This document shows positions 1 through 10,818 of a DNA stretch of 64,000 nucleotides, piece after piece. The stretch is from NCBI GenBank assembly GCA_037501455.1, contig CM074858.1, positions 87,208,501 through 87,272,500 of the forward strand, in the 5' to 3' direction. Under the pieces are notes generated by a model, which was given only the letters and a program-made list of their open reading frames with translations, made no database searches and was not told the origin of the DNA. Position 1 is the first letter of the stretch. Each line of letters starts with the position of its first letter. A program made the translations under genes and the position numbers. This DNA is from Lantana camara (taxonomy: Eukaryota; Streptophyta; Magnoliopsida; Lamiales; Verbenaceae).

Positions 1-722
1 TATATGAATGATCGAATGAATGTGCACGAAAGAATGTAATGTATGAACGAATGAATAAATGAATGATTAATGAATTACACGAGGTGGTGGTTGGAGATAA
101 TGCACGCCCCCTCGCCGGGCCACAAAGGACCTAATGAATGAAATGAACTGTTATAATCCTATTTGTTGTATTTTACTTCTCGCTTGGGGAAAATTGTTCT
201 AAAACCTCGAATAAGGATTATAACTTGCATGTATATGTTTGAATTCCGCCTTATTATGATATTATGCCTTTTTTTATACCCACCAGCCTGTCTAAGACTG
301 AACCCGGAGTTGTTTCAGTTCTTTTGCAGGAAGGGATGCTAGGCGGGATACAAGTCGGAGAGAGTCTTGCATAGTGTCTAACATTTCTTTTCTTTACACT
401 CATATGCTTAGTTTATGATCTTTTTTGAATATTGTATATGAATTGCGAGCGTACATGTAGGTGGTATCTGTATTGATCATACTTGAACACTAACTGTTGG
501 TACATAGAGCATATAGCTCAAAATATGGAATATGAATTATTGCTTCCGCTGTTTTGTTACGTTGTTGTTATTATTGGGGTTTAAGTTATAGGTTAGTCCC
601 GCCTGGCTTAGAGAGTGTGTATGTCCTCGTTCGCTATGATTTGGCACGTATATGGAAATCCATTTCATATACGGGTCGGGTCATGGTGCGGGGGATGTGA
701 CGTCTCGCGCTCGGGCGTTACA
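1..722 (+). repeat. 5' LTR, 3' part only (Tekay/Del-like chromovirus, same type as the LTRs at 23100 and 31740)
   Basis: The sequence enters the window inside an LTR and ends in ...GGGCGTTACA at 722, followed at once by a tRNA-Met type PBS. The order of blocks matches the last ~770 bp of the LTR at 23100-26968: the motif GGTTGGAGA...CTCGCCGGG (89-120), the text around ACCCACCAG and GACTGAACCCGG (about 280-310), CTAGGCGGGA, and CCGTTCGCTATG. The start of the LTR lies left of the window, so its TSD cannot be checked. Confidence 0.85.
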
Positions 723-730
723 TCCTTGAG

Positions 731-742
731 TGGTATCAGAGC
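731..742 (+). other. Primer binding site, initiator tRNA-Met type
   Basis: TGGTATCAGAGC lies 8 bp after the LTR end. It is complementary to the 3' end of initiator tRNA-Met, the usual primer for minus-strand DNA synthesis in these elements. The flanking text is shared with the PBS region of the element at 23100. Confidence 0.85.
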
Positions 743-941
743 CCAGGGTTGCAAAACCAGGGCTCTAGTGTTGTGTTGAGTCAAGTAGGTCGTTCGGCTG
801 TAGGAATTACTTGTTAATGTGGAGCATTTGCATTTTATATGATAATGTGCCTTGGTTCTTGACTTGAGTGATTGATTGAATTCATTTCATTCTCATGCAC
901 GGGCTAAAGATAGCATGCATATCAGTGTTTAATTTGACAAG

Positions 942-1670
942 TTGCCTCCTAGAAGACATCGGGAAAGGTCTCCGGGACGTCATCATCATCGTGATCATTC
1001 CCCTAATCCACCACAACCGCCTATGAATATGGAGCATTTTATGGAAGCGGTGTATAATTATGTTGAACATAGAAGGGCTCAGGATCCTCCTGTACAACTG
1101 CCAGCTGAGCAGTAAGCACCTCCTCCTAATAACCCGAGAGATCATCATGGGTTATTTTTGAGCTATAATCCTCCAAGGTTTTCGGGTTCTGTAGATGATG
1201 CCGTATCAGAAGGATGGTTGACTAGAATTGAGAGGATTTTCAGTGTCAGGCAATTTACATCTCAAGAGAAAACTCAATTCTCTATCTTTCAATTGGATGG
1301 AGAAGCGTATGATTGGTGGGAACGTACTCGAGAAAAGCTTGAAGTGGAAGGAGAAACGGTTAATTGGGAAGTTTTTGTAAGAGAGTTCAGAGAAGCTTTC
1401 GTGCCTGAGGTCGTTCGAGAAAGAAAGGAACAAGAATTTATGGATCTAAAACAGGGGACTCGGACGGTGGCTCAATATCTTTCTCTTTTCAATAGGATTG
1501 GGAAGTATGCACCTCACATCACAAGGGATGAAAAGAGAAAGGCGAAGAAGTTTATTTCTGGACTGAAACAGGATCTTCGACACGGACATGCAGGTCACGA
1601 CTTTGAGTCTTTTGCTGATACCGTTCAATGGGCTTTAACCCAGGAAGAGGAATACAAGAAAAAGGATCCC
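942..1670 (+). pseudogene. Chromovirus gag, decayed and truncated
   Basis: The frame encodes the N-terminal part of a Ty3/gypsy Gag (capsid, retrotransposon_gag family). It starts with an arginine- and histidine-rich stretch ([11 protein letters not shown]) and contains the family signatures [42 protein letters not shown] and [12 protein letters not shown], closely matching the gag of the element at 23100. The expected start is TTG (942-944) instead of ATG. An in-frame TAA lies at 1113-1115, where the related copy has a Gln codon. Similarity stops near 1670, just after the KKKDP residues, where the sequence changes abruptly to LTR text. The zinc knuckle, protease and all of pol are missing. 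It is non-functional. Confidence 0.88.
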
Positions 1671-2940
1671 ATTCCACGAATAAGATCATATCGTTCCATA
1701 ATTGTCAATGCACGTTATATTGTTCGTGATTACGCCGTTCATCCTAATTGGTTCATACGAGTCGTGTCTCACGTACACTTATCTTTGTTGCACACACCAC
1801 CACCCCAGTGACGAGGAGCGGGCTCCTTAGGCCGTGTCTTTGCTTATATTTTGTCAGTACAGGTGAGGTTTAATTGTTAGCTATCTAGAACCCGTATAAC
1901 CCTTACGTGGATTTTGGCCAAAATGTATATATATATATCTATAATCTTTCCAAAAACCCTCAAATGATTTGAAAGCAAGCCGTGTACCGTGTTATCTTGT
2001 TATACTGACCATGGTTTGGTGAGTTACCGTGTATTGTTCACTGTAGGCCCGAGGGCTAGTGTTTGAGCCAACCGGGAAAGCATGGGCTGACGGGTAACTC
2101 TTACACTCCCCTCTTACCGTGGGGATGAGCCCTGAATCCACCAGGAGGTTTGGTGGAGGAAGGAGTCCCATGCGTGGGAGTCATGTTCCCGACGTATACT
2201 GTGATATCATGGATGGTTCGGGCCTTGCAAACCCTCCATCATTGGAGGAAGAAGAAGTTCGTATTATTGATCGTGTGCACTGTAATTATTTGTGTGATAA
2301 CGTAATCAATTGAAAATGTAATTCTTGTACACTGTCGGAGTTTGGTTGGAGATCGTGCACGCCCCCTCGCCGGGCTACTGATTGATTGGAAATGAATTAA
2401 TGGTTAAACTTGATAGTTGTAATCTCGGGCAATGTGTATTGTATTTTAAACTTATATTGTTTTTAGTTATAAAACCTTACCCGAGGTTATGACTTGCATG
2501 TTATCTGCGCTTATATTTATTATGCCCCTCAATCAGTCTTCCATAGACTGATGCCTCCACCTTTCAGTGTTTTGTAGGTGCGTGCTAAGGGGGAGTCAGA
2601 GTCGTGCCGTGTCTTTGTGTCGAGTTTAGCACACTACACTTTTATATATTGTTATCTACTACTTTTAACATGTTCTGTATTCTGGGAGATGATAATGTAT
2701 TGATATGTACTTAGAAGATGGCATGTTCTGGATACTTGATAAATGATAGATAATATAGCATGCTTCCGCTTTATTTCTTATGCATTATGGTAATTGGTTT
2801 GGGGTTAGTCCCGCCTAGCTAGTTTGTCATTTTGTTTTATCTCCCGTTCGCTATAGTTTAGTTCATGTATGGATTATCCGTTTCATTTGTGGATTGGGCT
2901 ATAGTGCGGGGATGTGACACCTTGCGCTTCGGGTGCTACA
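1671..2940 (+). repeat. Truncated 3' LTR (type of the LTRs at 18124-20655 and 37930-40752)
   Basis: From about 1700 the sequence follows, in plus orientation, the 3' half of the LTR type carried by the minus-strand element at 14052-40752. Shared blocks are GGTTCATACGAGTCG, GACGAGGAGC, AGGTGAGGTTTAA (1861-1873), the ACCGGGAAAGCA/GGGCTGACGGG block (about 2068-2095), GGTTGGAGAT...CTCGCCGGGC (2344-2375) and the AGTC/GACT pair near 2535-2555. It ends in GGGTGCTACA at 2940, a correct LTR end. The 5' half is absent. This LTR type differs from the 5' LTR at 1-722, so the remnant is chimeric. Confidence 0.72.
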
Positions 2941-3171
2941 CAACAATGCTTCAAGCCTTCAACAACTTCTGCTGCATGCAATCCATGCAAATCCAATGTC
3001 CAGAGATCATTTTTAGAATTCTTGAGAGTAAGTATTTCCTTTGCTGGTTGGGCATTAAACTTCTCAGCAGCTGCCTATTCTTCTTTAACTTTTTGTGAGA
3101 AATGATGAGCACATACATGATCTCCTCTAACGTATGCATCATTGGCAGACTTAGAATGATGAGCTGCAGAT
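2941..3171 (-). pseudogene. Exon 2 fragment of the Smr-domain pseudogene
   Basis: Acceptor TTTTCAG at 3172-3178 (minus). The exon encodes the end of DUF1771 and the start of the Smr domain (LDLHGLHAAEVVEGLK). One in-frame TAG follows the FSQKVKEE residues. The coding text stops at 2941, where the chromovirus LTR fragment abuts, so the rest of the Smr domain is outside the window or lost. Confidence 0.82.
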
Positions 3172-4022
3172 CTGAAAACATAAGAAGCAAAATTGAAGAA
3201 ACAGATCGGGACCACTTAGGGTCAAAATGCTGAATAAACAATCTTCATGCAATATAGAGCAATTTTCTTTTTATCCAATTATGATATCCTAATTTACATG
3301 CACATTTTTGTGGCATTTTCTCCACTATTCTTTGCCTTCGTGATATCTGATATTTCTTTCATCCTTTAGGTGGGAGTCAGGAACTAAAAATTGAACTTGG
3401 GAGAATAGTTTCAACCAGTGTTATTGGTAATGAAAACATCCAATCAACTTTGAATTATGAACTTAACTTCAAATTACATAGGCATGTTCCCTTTCTGTGA
3501 TATATTTTATGTTCTTACTAAGTTTAGCCAAAACTAAATGGTCGACTCAAGATCTATCATCAATCAAAAGGCTAAACTACAACAAAATCAGTAAACAACA
3601 TTTTCTTGAACTTCATCCTCTATTAGAGAGAACCAGGGGAATTATCTAAACTGAATAAGGTAGATTCAATTAGATAAGACGACTCCTTCAACTCATAGTT
3701 CCTTGAGAAGTAATTAATTTGCAATACATATTCAACAACTCACAGAAAAGGGAAAAAGGAAATCCTGTGGCTGACAGGACACTGAATGTGGGTTGTGTTT
3801 TCCATGCTATAGTGTTAGTCAAATCATATTTTAAGTTTTAACCGAAAAAACAATGCCAAATACAGAGAGCACTGCAGAAACAACAATAGTTAGTGATACC
3901 TTGAAACTGCAGAATATGAGAATTGACAGCAAAATAAAACACAAATGAGGTTAATGTTTACAACATTAGACTGGTCAAGAAAAAAAAATTAAAAAAAATG
4001 GTAAATAACAATGTAATAGTGA
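3172..4022 (-). other. Intron sequence of the Smr pseudogene, downstream part
   Basis: AT-rich sequence between the exon 2 acceptor and the solo LTR target site. No open frame or domain is recognisable. It includes an A-rich run near 3979-4000. Confidence 0.6.
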
Positions 4023-4027
4023 TTCTA

Positions 4028-7000
4028 TGTGACGCCCCGATTCTTCGGCCGTACAGGTTTGACGTCACGTGTGTGTTTCGTGAGCTTTACATTATTTATT
4101 TCATGCTTTTATATGTTATGATGATTGATTAATTGCTATATTTAGTTATTTGAATTTACTTGAAATTTGTTTGAATTTGGATATTTGCCCTAATTGCTCG
4201 TTTACTTGTATCTTGCTCGTTTCTTGTCCGTTTCGAGTTCCGTTTCTTGCGTATTTTTCCGTGCATGAAATATGTGAGTTATTTACGTGTTAGCATGCTT
4301 AAGTGTTAATTTGATGCTCGTTTGATTCAGTTTTGAGTTCGGTTTTTGGAACCGGGACAATTAGGGTTTTTAAGCACTTTGTGCGCACCTTGTGTTCCGG
4401 GGGGCGTATCTTGAGCTAGGGAACTCAGATTCGAGTTCCGTCACCTCCGTTGGCTTCGTATCAACGATTCGGAGCCAATGGAACAAGCCTGATGCCTTTT
4501 TAAATTCATTTAGACCTCTGAACCTCACCCGTAACGAGGAGCTTATGCAAATTCGTACCTTTGGGTTGACTAGTCTTGGTGGGACCCTTCTTAACCTAAC
4601 CTTAACTTGACCCATACTTTGTAGCTTGAGTTAACCCACTCCCTAACCCTCCTAGCTGCTGAATTTCGAGCCATAACCCTTCATCCTCATCCATTTGCTG
4701 CTCCAAACCTAGCTCCAAGAGAGAAGAGAAGAGGAAGAAGAGAGAACCTGGCCATCCTTGTTGATTTGTAGCTCAAATCAACTCCTTTCTTCTTCTAATC
4801 TTCAAGGTAAGTATATTTTGTTATTCTCTAATCTTTTAGATGTGTTTTGATGCTTTTTATCCATGCTTTGATTGGTATTTGATTAGGGTTTGATATGAGC
4901 AAGTTTGTGAGTTTTGACCAATTTCTTGTTAAATGGCATCTGAAGTTTGGGGCTGAGTTAGGGACTTTAACTTGACATTTTGGTCCGATTTCTTCTTGTA
5001 TTAGATGCCTAACATGTTGTAGTAGAACTAGGGTTCATGTGCCTTTGATGTTCTTTGGGAAATTTATGAGTTATTTGGCATGAAAGTTAAAATTTAGAAC
5101 AGCTCCCCTGTTTCGGTTAATTGCCCCAGCTTTTGCTTGCTTTGGTTGATCATTTGTGCTTCATTTTGTGCCAAATTGCATATACATATAGTATATTAGT
5201 CCCTTTGCATGTTAGGATTAAGTTCCCAAGAGTTTAGATTCATTCTCAGCCCTTAGAGCCTTGATCATGGCATGAATGTATTGATTTCTCAATTTTAACT
5301 CTAATTGCATTGCTTGTTTGATGAACCTTTTTGGATGCATTCTTGAATCTTTTTGTGTGATTCTTTGGTGTGTACTTGATGCTTATTTTATGTGTTAGAA
5401 TGCTTGGGTAGTTCCCTTTCTTTCAACCCTTGAGTTGCTCTCTTTTTCTTTCCCTTTTTAAACCACAGCTGTCAGCCCTTTCCGCCCTTTTCGCCTCTAT
5501 ACCGAGACACCCCCGTGTCTCGGTTTGTTCTTCTGGAGTGACACGGGCGTGTCACCCCCTTTTTGTAGCTTTGTTTCCCTCCTGTACTGAGACGTGGGGG
5601 TGTTATTCCCCTCGGTTTGATTTTAGGTGTAACTCTTTTTCGTTCCCTTGCTTTTTGTTGCTTCTCTTTGCCTCGTTTCGACTTATATGTGTTATTATAT
5701 TTGAGTTATGAGCTTTTTACATCCCACATTTCATTTATAGTATGATTTACGTACGTATATGCAAGCTAGGGTTTAATAGAACTTACGTGATAACTTGTCT
5801 CTTTCTATTTTCGTCATAAGCATTCATATGCATTGCCGAGCGTCTAAATAGTTCATGTTTGAGTCTAAGTTCGTATTCCTTTGTTTATTTTGTTCAGAGA
5901 ACCCTCCCGTGGACGAGGAAGTCGCTCCTTAGACACTCTTTTCCCTCCTTTGTTTCGTCTTCGGTGTAAGGTGAGGTTTATTTCTTTTAGTTATTCGACC
6001 TACAACCTTGTGTGTTTTTGAAACCCACATGCGAGTATTATATACGTATATTTATGGTAAATATGTGTGAGATATGTATGTTAAGGGCTTGTCCCATTTG
6101 TTATACGACTTTGAAACGGATTCGTATATGTATAGAAACTATTTTCCGCTTGTTTTGAAAACCTTGGTAAGGGTGCGTAGGTTAGCTTCGTTTCGTTTGT
6201 ATCGGATTCAAGCAAGTCTCCGATTTTCTGTTGGTTTTGATTTGTTGGGCCCCGGAGAGTGGCATGGCAACTCGGGACGACCATGGGGTCGCCGAGCTCT
6301 TCCATCAACACTTTCCATTGAGAGTTTCGCCTGACCTTAGGAGGTTGAGGAAGGGCGGTGCTCTTGAGCCGGCGTAGGAAAATGTAGAAGGATTCAACGA
6401 AGTAATTAAGCCTTGTATCATTGGCACTGAGTTCGTAAGCTCGTTAGATAGTTAGGGCCATACACCCTACTATCACCCGGTGTGAAGGATGGATTATGAT
6501 TTCTGTTTGATTTGTTCGTTTTGATTCGGAGTTAGGGTTTACTTTTGTATGAACCGTGAAACGAGATTGGCCTTGTGATCAACTAAAATTTGGCATTTTG
6601 GCACTTGCCCTTTTGTTTCCTTTTCAACCTATATATCTAATATCACGGGAAACGTTTTAGTTTGCAAAACCCACTCTCGGTTCAAGGTTCTTTACTTTTG
6701 ATACGTGCTTTGCTTTATACGTATTAGTGTGAGTGTGTTAGCCCCCTCACTAGTCGTTAGGACTAACCCTCATTGTTTCTTTTCTTTTCCCCTTTTCTTT
6801 TAAGTTGCAGGTAGTTGCTTTTGGAGTCTTGAGCTAGGCGACAAGTTTATCGAGTCGTCTCACTTGTGGATAGCTCGAGTCTCACGCATTTTATTTATGT
6901 TCTGTACTTACTTTACCGCACTTTTGGATACGCTTTGTTATGGATTATGATTATTCTTTTGGCCCGTAAGGGGTTTGTACATAAATATTATGAAATATTG

Positions 7001-7276
7001 GTACCTATATGTAGTATAAGTAGATAGTTGGTATCCATAATTATACTTTATGTATTGGTACCTATACGTAAATATATAATATGTCTCTTATATATCTCGC
7101 TTCCGCATTTATGTTTGTTTGTGCACTCTGATGTAAGGGTCTAGTCCGCCTGGCTTAGGTTGGTTTTCGTTTGGTCACCCGTTCGCTAGAGTTGGGCATG
7201 TGTGCGGAGTCCGTTTCGTTACATGTGCTTGTCTTTGGTGCGGGGAATGTGGTGCCCACCGCTCCGGGGTGCTACA
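4028..7276 (+). repeat. Solo LTR of a chromovirus, 3249 bp, TSD ttcta
   Basis: It begins TGTGACGCCCCG and ends CCGGGGTGCTACA. It is flanked by perfect 5-bp TSDs, ttcta at 4023-4027 and 7277-7281. No internal region is present, so it is a solo LTR left by LTR-LTR recombination. It lies antisense in the intron of the Smr pseudogene. Inside are a donor-like CAAG|GTAAGT at 4806/4807, paired hairpins at 5501-5555, and a putative 73-nt exon at 5898-5970. Its ends resemble the solo LTR at 10819-14042. Confidence 0.93.
5898..5970 (+). other. Putative LTR-internal leader exon (solo LTR 4028)
   Basis: Bounded by acceptor-like TTTTGTTCAG (ending 5897) and donor-like GTAAG|GTGAGG at 5970/5971. The upstream donor-like site is 4806/4807. 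The same arrangement occurs in the other long LTRs here. Inferred from conserved position only. Confidence 0.4.
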
Positions 7277-7281
7277 TTCTA

Positions 7282-7374
7282 GTTCCTATGTTGATTTGTT
7301 GGCAGTGGTCTTGCATTTGTAATCAGTTTATGATGTACAAAAGATTATGGTCAAAGTAACATAGCAAAACACAC
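7282..7374 (-). other. Intron start of the Smr pseudogene
   Basis: Sequence between the solo LTR's right TSD and the exon 1 donor. The donor reads AG|GTGTGTTTTG on the minus strand. Confidence 0.6.
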
Positions 7375-8018
7375 CTCATCATCCTCATCGCATCTTTGCG
7401 ATGGATTAAATAAACATCATCTTCTTCCCACTCAGGCTCAGGTTCAATAGGTATAGACTTGGTAGCAACCAATAAGAGATTTAAAGATGTTTGAACCTTA
7501 GATTCTTTGTCATTCTCATCATCACGAACACTAGTAATACCGCTCATATCTTCCTTTCGATTATTGTTATTTTTATTCTCAGATATAAGCATTGATTCCT
7601 GTAAAGATAAAGCCTCATCAACATTATTATTTACACCAGCCAATACATCCTGAATAAAGGTTTCATCCGTCCTCGGGTGAAGATAACTAATCTTCTGAAA
7701 AGCCTTAGAGGGAACACTTGAATCCATATTCCGAGCTTCCAAGTTTATATTCCCAACATCTATTAAGGAAGGAAAATTCATTGCAGGTACAACAACAGAC
7801 GAAAGGGCTCCTCAAATGGAGCATCATTTTTCTTAAATAGGATTCCATGTATTCTCGAGGCCTCGGATAACACCGGATACGGCTCAAGATTCATTATCAG
7901 ATTCAAGACCTTGTTGCTTCCGTCTTTGCTTAAGGTCAAAATCTGTCTAACCCGAGGCGATTTTAGCTTTACCCCTATTTCCCCGGATAGGCTGATTTTC
8001 ACTAGTGAACGCGCTCAT
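7375..8018 (-). pseudogene. Exon 1 of the Smr-domain pseudogene
   Basis: ATG at 8016-8018 (minus) opens MSAFTSENQPIRG. The reading frame meets TAG about 23 codons in, probably from a Trp codon (next residues TDFDLKQRRKQ), and shifts frame before the SVVVPAMNFPSL stretch. The last 450 nt are open and acidic (EPEPEWEEDDVYLIHRKD). It ends at a good donor, AG|GTGTGT. Confidence 0.8.
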
Positions 8019-8233
8019 CCTATTTCTCTTTCAATGTAAACAAAGCGCGCCCAATAAAAATCAGCTGCTAAAAGGCTTGCTAGCAGATCAATGGTATCAA
8101 CTATCTGATTTTCTTGAGGTTATTAACAACTACTGAGTCTGCTAAGACGGTGAAAATACAATTTAATAGAAACGAAACGAAACAAAGAAGTTTGCTTGCA
8201 TCACCACCACCAGGGCACAATTAACTGCCAAAT
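8019..8233 (-). promoter_or_regulatory. Probable 5' UTR of the Smr pseudogene, proximal part
   Basis: Sequence directly upstream (minus) of the ATG at 8018, cut at 8233 by insertion of the 35-kb nested complex. The other side of the target site (caaat) continues at 43615. No coding frame is seen. Assignment as 5' UTR or promoter rests on position only. Confidence 0.45.
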
Positions 8234-8722
8234 TGTTATGATTGGTAGTGATGATCAGAGTGTTCAAGAGTTGGACAAAGCCATGCATGGCGGAGATTTC
8301 ATGTTGCAGAGCATAAGGAAGACTGGATCACGTTTCATGCAGATTTTAGCACGTTTCTTTTAATTCCCGTATTACGTTTTATGCTTAAAATGGTGTCGTT
8401 TGGTTTGAATAATTGCTAGACACTTATGTTAAAGTTGCTAGCACGTTTTTATGTTGTTATTTTGTTTCTTGTGTCCACGAGTGTCGCGTGTTGATTGGAT
8501 GACTGTGTGCGGGATGTTGGTGTATTGCAGGACCACCTATTTGTAGCCGGACTGTGCACTGAGGTTGCAGGCTTTTATGAATTTGATTCCCAATCTATTC
8601 TCTCTCTAAATTTCTCTCTCAATCTCTATTCCTTCCCTAACTTCTTCTGCAAGTGATACCATTGTTGCCTTCTAAGAGCTCAGGCTCTGTTTTATCAATA
8701 TTTACAGGCTTCCGTTATAACA
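8234..8722 (+). repeat. 5' LTR of the outer chromovirus
   Basis: Starts TGTTATGATTGG and ends CGTTATAACA. It pairs with 43126-43614 at the same length. A pyrimidine-rich tract (TCTCTCTAAATTTCTCTCTC) lies near its 3' end. Confidence 0.93.
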
Positions 8723-8736
8723 GTGGCCTCAGAGGC
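8723..8736 (+). other. Degenerate primer binding site
   Basis: GTGGCCTCAGAGGC directly follows the LTR. It resembles the initiator tRNA-Met PBS core TGGTATCAGAG with two changes. Low certainty because of decay. Confidence 0.4.
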
Positions 8737-10818
8737 AACTACCCTGTGGCGTGTATCGTGGGCGCAGGTGGTGAAGAACAACACTGTGCGTATAGATGAA
8801 CTCGAAGGTGCAGTAAAGGAGCTGAAGGATGGTCAGGAGACTATCAATCTGCGCTTGGATGAGATCACTCAGTTATTACAGGCCTTGCACAAGGAGAAAG
8901 AGGCAAGCATCTCTCAGGAACCAATGGGATCTAGTGCAGGGAGCTATAGGGATGCTGGAATCCTTTCTACACCTGCAATTAAAGCTAATGAGGTACATAA
9001 TAACACTACTAATCTGAAAAACAAACTTGATTTCCCTCGGTTTAATGGAGATGAACCCAGATTATGTCTTAGAAAGTGTAGTAAGTACTTCATGTTTAAT
9101 GCTATGAGTGACTATGAGAAGATAATACTTGTTGCGATGAATATGGAGGGGAATGCCGATAACTGGTTCATTGACTACATTGATGGGAAGGAAAACATGG
9201 GTTGGGAAATGTTTGCTGTGAAGGTTCTGGAGAAATTTTCTAACCAGAAGGAGAGAAACTTGGTGGGTTAGTTTAATAAATTGAAACAGGACAAGGCTGT
9301 GGAAGATTATAATAAAAAATTTGAGGAGTTGAAAACATTCATGGTTGTGCATAACATATCTCTAACTGAAGACTATTTTATCAAGAGTTATATCAGTGGT
9401 CTCAAGGAGGAGATATCTCAGATGTTAGATATGTTGAATCCCAGGGATCCAGCTCATACCATGAGCCTAGCTCTTAAGCAGCAGGGATATGTGGAAACTA
9501 TGAATAAGTCCTCTAAATCAACCCCTAAGAATTGGGTTACTAAGACAGGAGTTGGAGATACTTTGGTGAAGAAACAGGGGGGCACAAATGCAGATAGGTA
9601 TCCTATAAAGAGGTTGACATCAGAGGAAATGGATGCTAGGAGGAAGAAAGGGCTATGTTTCAACTGTGATGGGCCATTTCGTGTAGGGCATAAGTGCAGG
9701 AACCTCTTTGTGAATATCTGTAAGGAGTTAGACGAAGAAGGTGAGGAAGTGGGAGAAGAGAGTGAAGTGATCAGCCTTGAAGAGCCTATTGGTACTGACC
9801 TGCACATATCTGTGAATACTGCTACAGGTCAAAGGGCACCTGATGCCATTAAAATTCAAGGGAAAGTGAAGAATAACACCATGACAGTGCTAATTGAATC
9901 TGGGAGTACCTACACTTTCCTGGATCTAGAGATTGCAAAAAAGGCAGGGTATGAGATTGAGTATGCCAATTCTCTATTAGTCACAGTTGTAAATGGGGCT
10001 AAGCTATACTGTGAAGCTAAATATAGTAATTTCAAATGGGAAATGTGTGGACATCAATTTCAGGCCAGTGTGAGGCTGCTCAAAATGTTAGGATGTGACA
10101 TGGTTGTGGGAGTGGATTCTTTAAGAAAGTTAGGGGATATTACACTGAACTTTGACAGACAGACTCTCAAATTTGTCAGGGGTGACAAATTGATTACTTT
10201 GCAAGGGGGACAACCAACAGCTTCTCTAAGGACAATAACTGGGAAGAAATTGCAGAGATTATTCAGGAAGAGTGGAACATCATCCTTGAATTGCTTGTGT
10301 ATGATTTCAGCTGTGGAGAAAGAGAATTAACCTTATAGTCCTGTTGAGATTAAGCCCCTACTGACAGAATATGCTGAACTTTTTAAAGAGGCTACTCAGT
10401 TACCTCCATGGAGGGGTCAGGATCATCAAATTCTATTCTAGCCAGGAACTAAAAGTATCAAGAAACCTACATATAGGTATTCACATTTACAAAAGTGTGA
10501 GATTGAGAAATTGGTACAGGAAATGCTAAAGAATGGGGTCATACAGCCTAGCACCAGTCCATTCTCATCCCCAGTGCTATTGGTTAAGAAAAAAGATGGG
10601 GGTTGCAGGTTTTGTGTGGATTATAGGAAACTGAATGCACTGACCATTAAAGAAAGTTATCTTATCCCTTTGGTAGATGAGTTGTTAGATGAGTTGGGAT
10701 CTGCTGTCGTTTTCTCCAAGATTGATCTGAGGTCAAGCTATCATCAGATCAGAGTTCATAACGAAGACATCCCTAAGACTGCTTTTGTGACATCTACAGG
10801 GTTGCATGAGTTTAAAGT
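8723..10818 (+). pseudogene. Outer chromovirus gag-protease-RT, first half
   Basis: Gag occupies about 8770-9700 and is interrupted by TAG at 9269-9271. A chromovirus-type zinc knuckle, CFNCDGPFRVGHKC, lies near 9655-9700. The protease region near 9890-9960 reads LIESGSTYTFLD, with E in place of the catalytic Asp of the usual DSG. The frame stops at 10328-10330. RT resumes with IQPSTSPFSSPVLLVKKKDG and FCVDYRKLNALT (about 10540-10650), then FSKIDLRSSYHQIRV, and reaches EFKV at 10818, where a solo LTR and then a full element are inserted. No ATG opens the frame, so the start is lost. It is non-functional. Confidence 0.88.

Larger units (their letters stand above)
2941..8018 (-). pseudogene. 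Smr-domain protein gene (DUF1771 plus Smr), broken host gene
   Basis: Two minus-strand exons join with a split codon: exon 1 (7375-8018) ends ...ATGATGAG|GTGTGT and exon 2 (2941-3171) begins TTTTCAG|ATCTGC, giving R across the junction. Exon 1 starts MSAFTSENQPIRGNRG and later reads DVYLIHRKDAMRMM. Exon 2 reads ANDAYVRGDHVCAHHFS and then WTLDLHGLHAAEVVE. This is the DUF1771 region followed by the LDLHGLH signature of Smr domains, as in plant proteins of the At5g58720/CID7 type, which are predicted nucleic-acid-binding proteins. An in-frame TAG follows KAKIASG in exon 1, a frameshift lies near 7800-7880, and a TAG in exon 2 sits where Gln is expected. The gene is cut at 2940 by the LTR fragment. 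The 4.2-kb intron holds a solo LTR; without it and one TSD copy the intron would be about 950 bp. Family assignment is firm; the exact orthologue is not. Confidence 0.85.

Noticed and set aside
4370..4615. Overlapping frames on both strands in the solo LTR
   Set aside because: No domain, mutually antisense, inside LTR sequence.
5430..6334. Small frames in the solo LTR suggesting a peptide
   Set aside because: They cross the hairpins and the putative splice sites and are not conserved as frames in sister LTRs.
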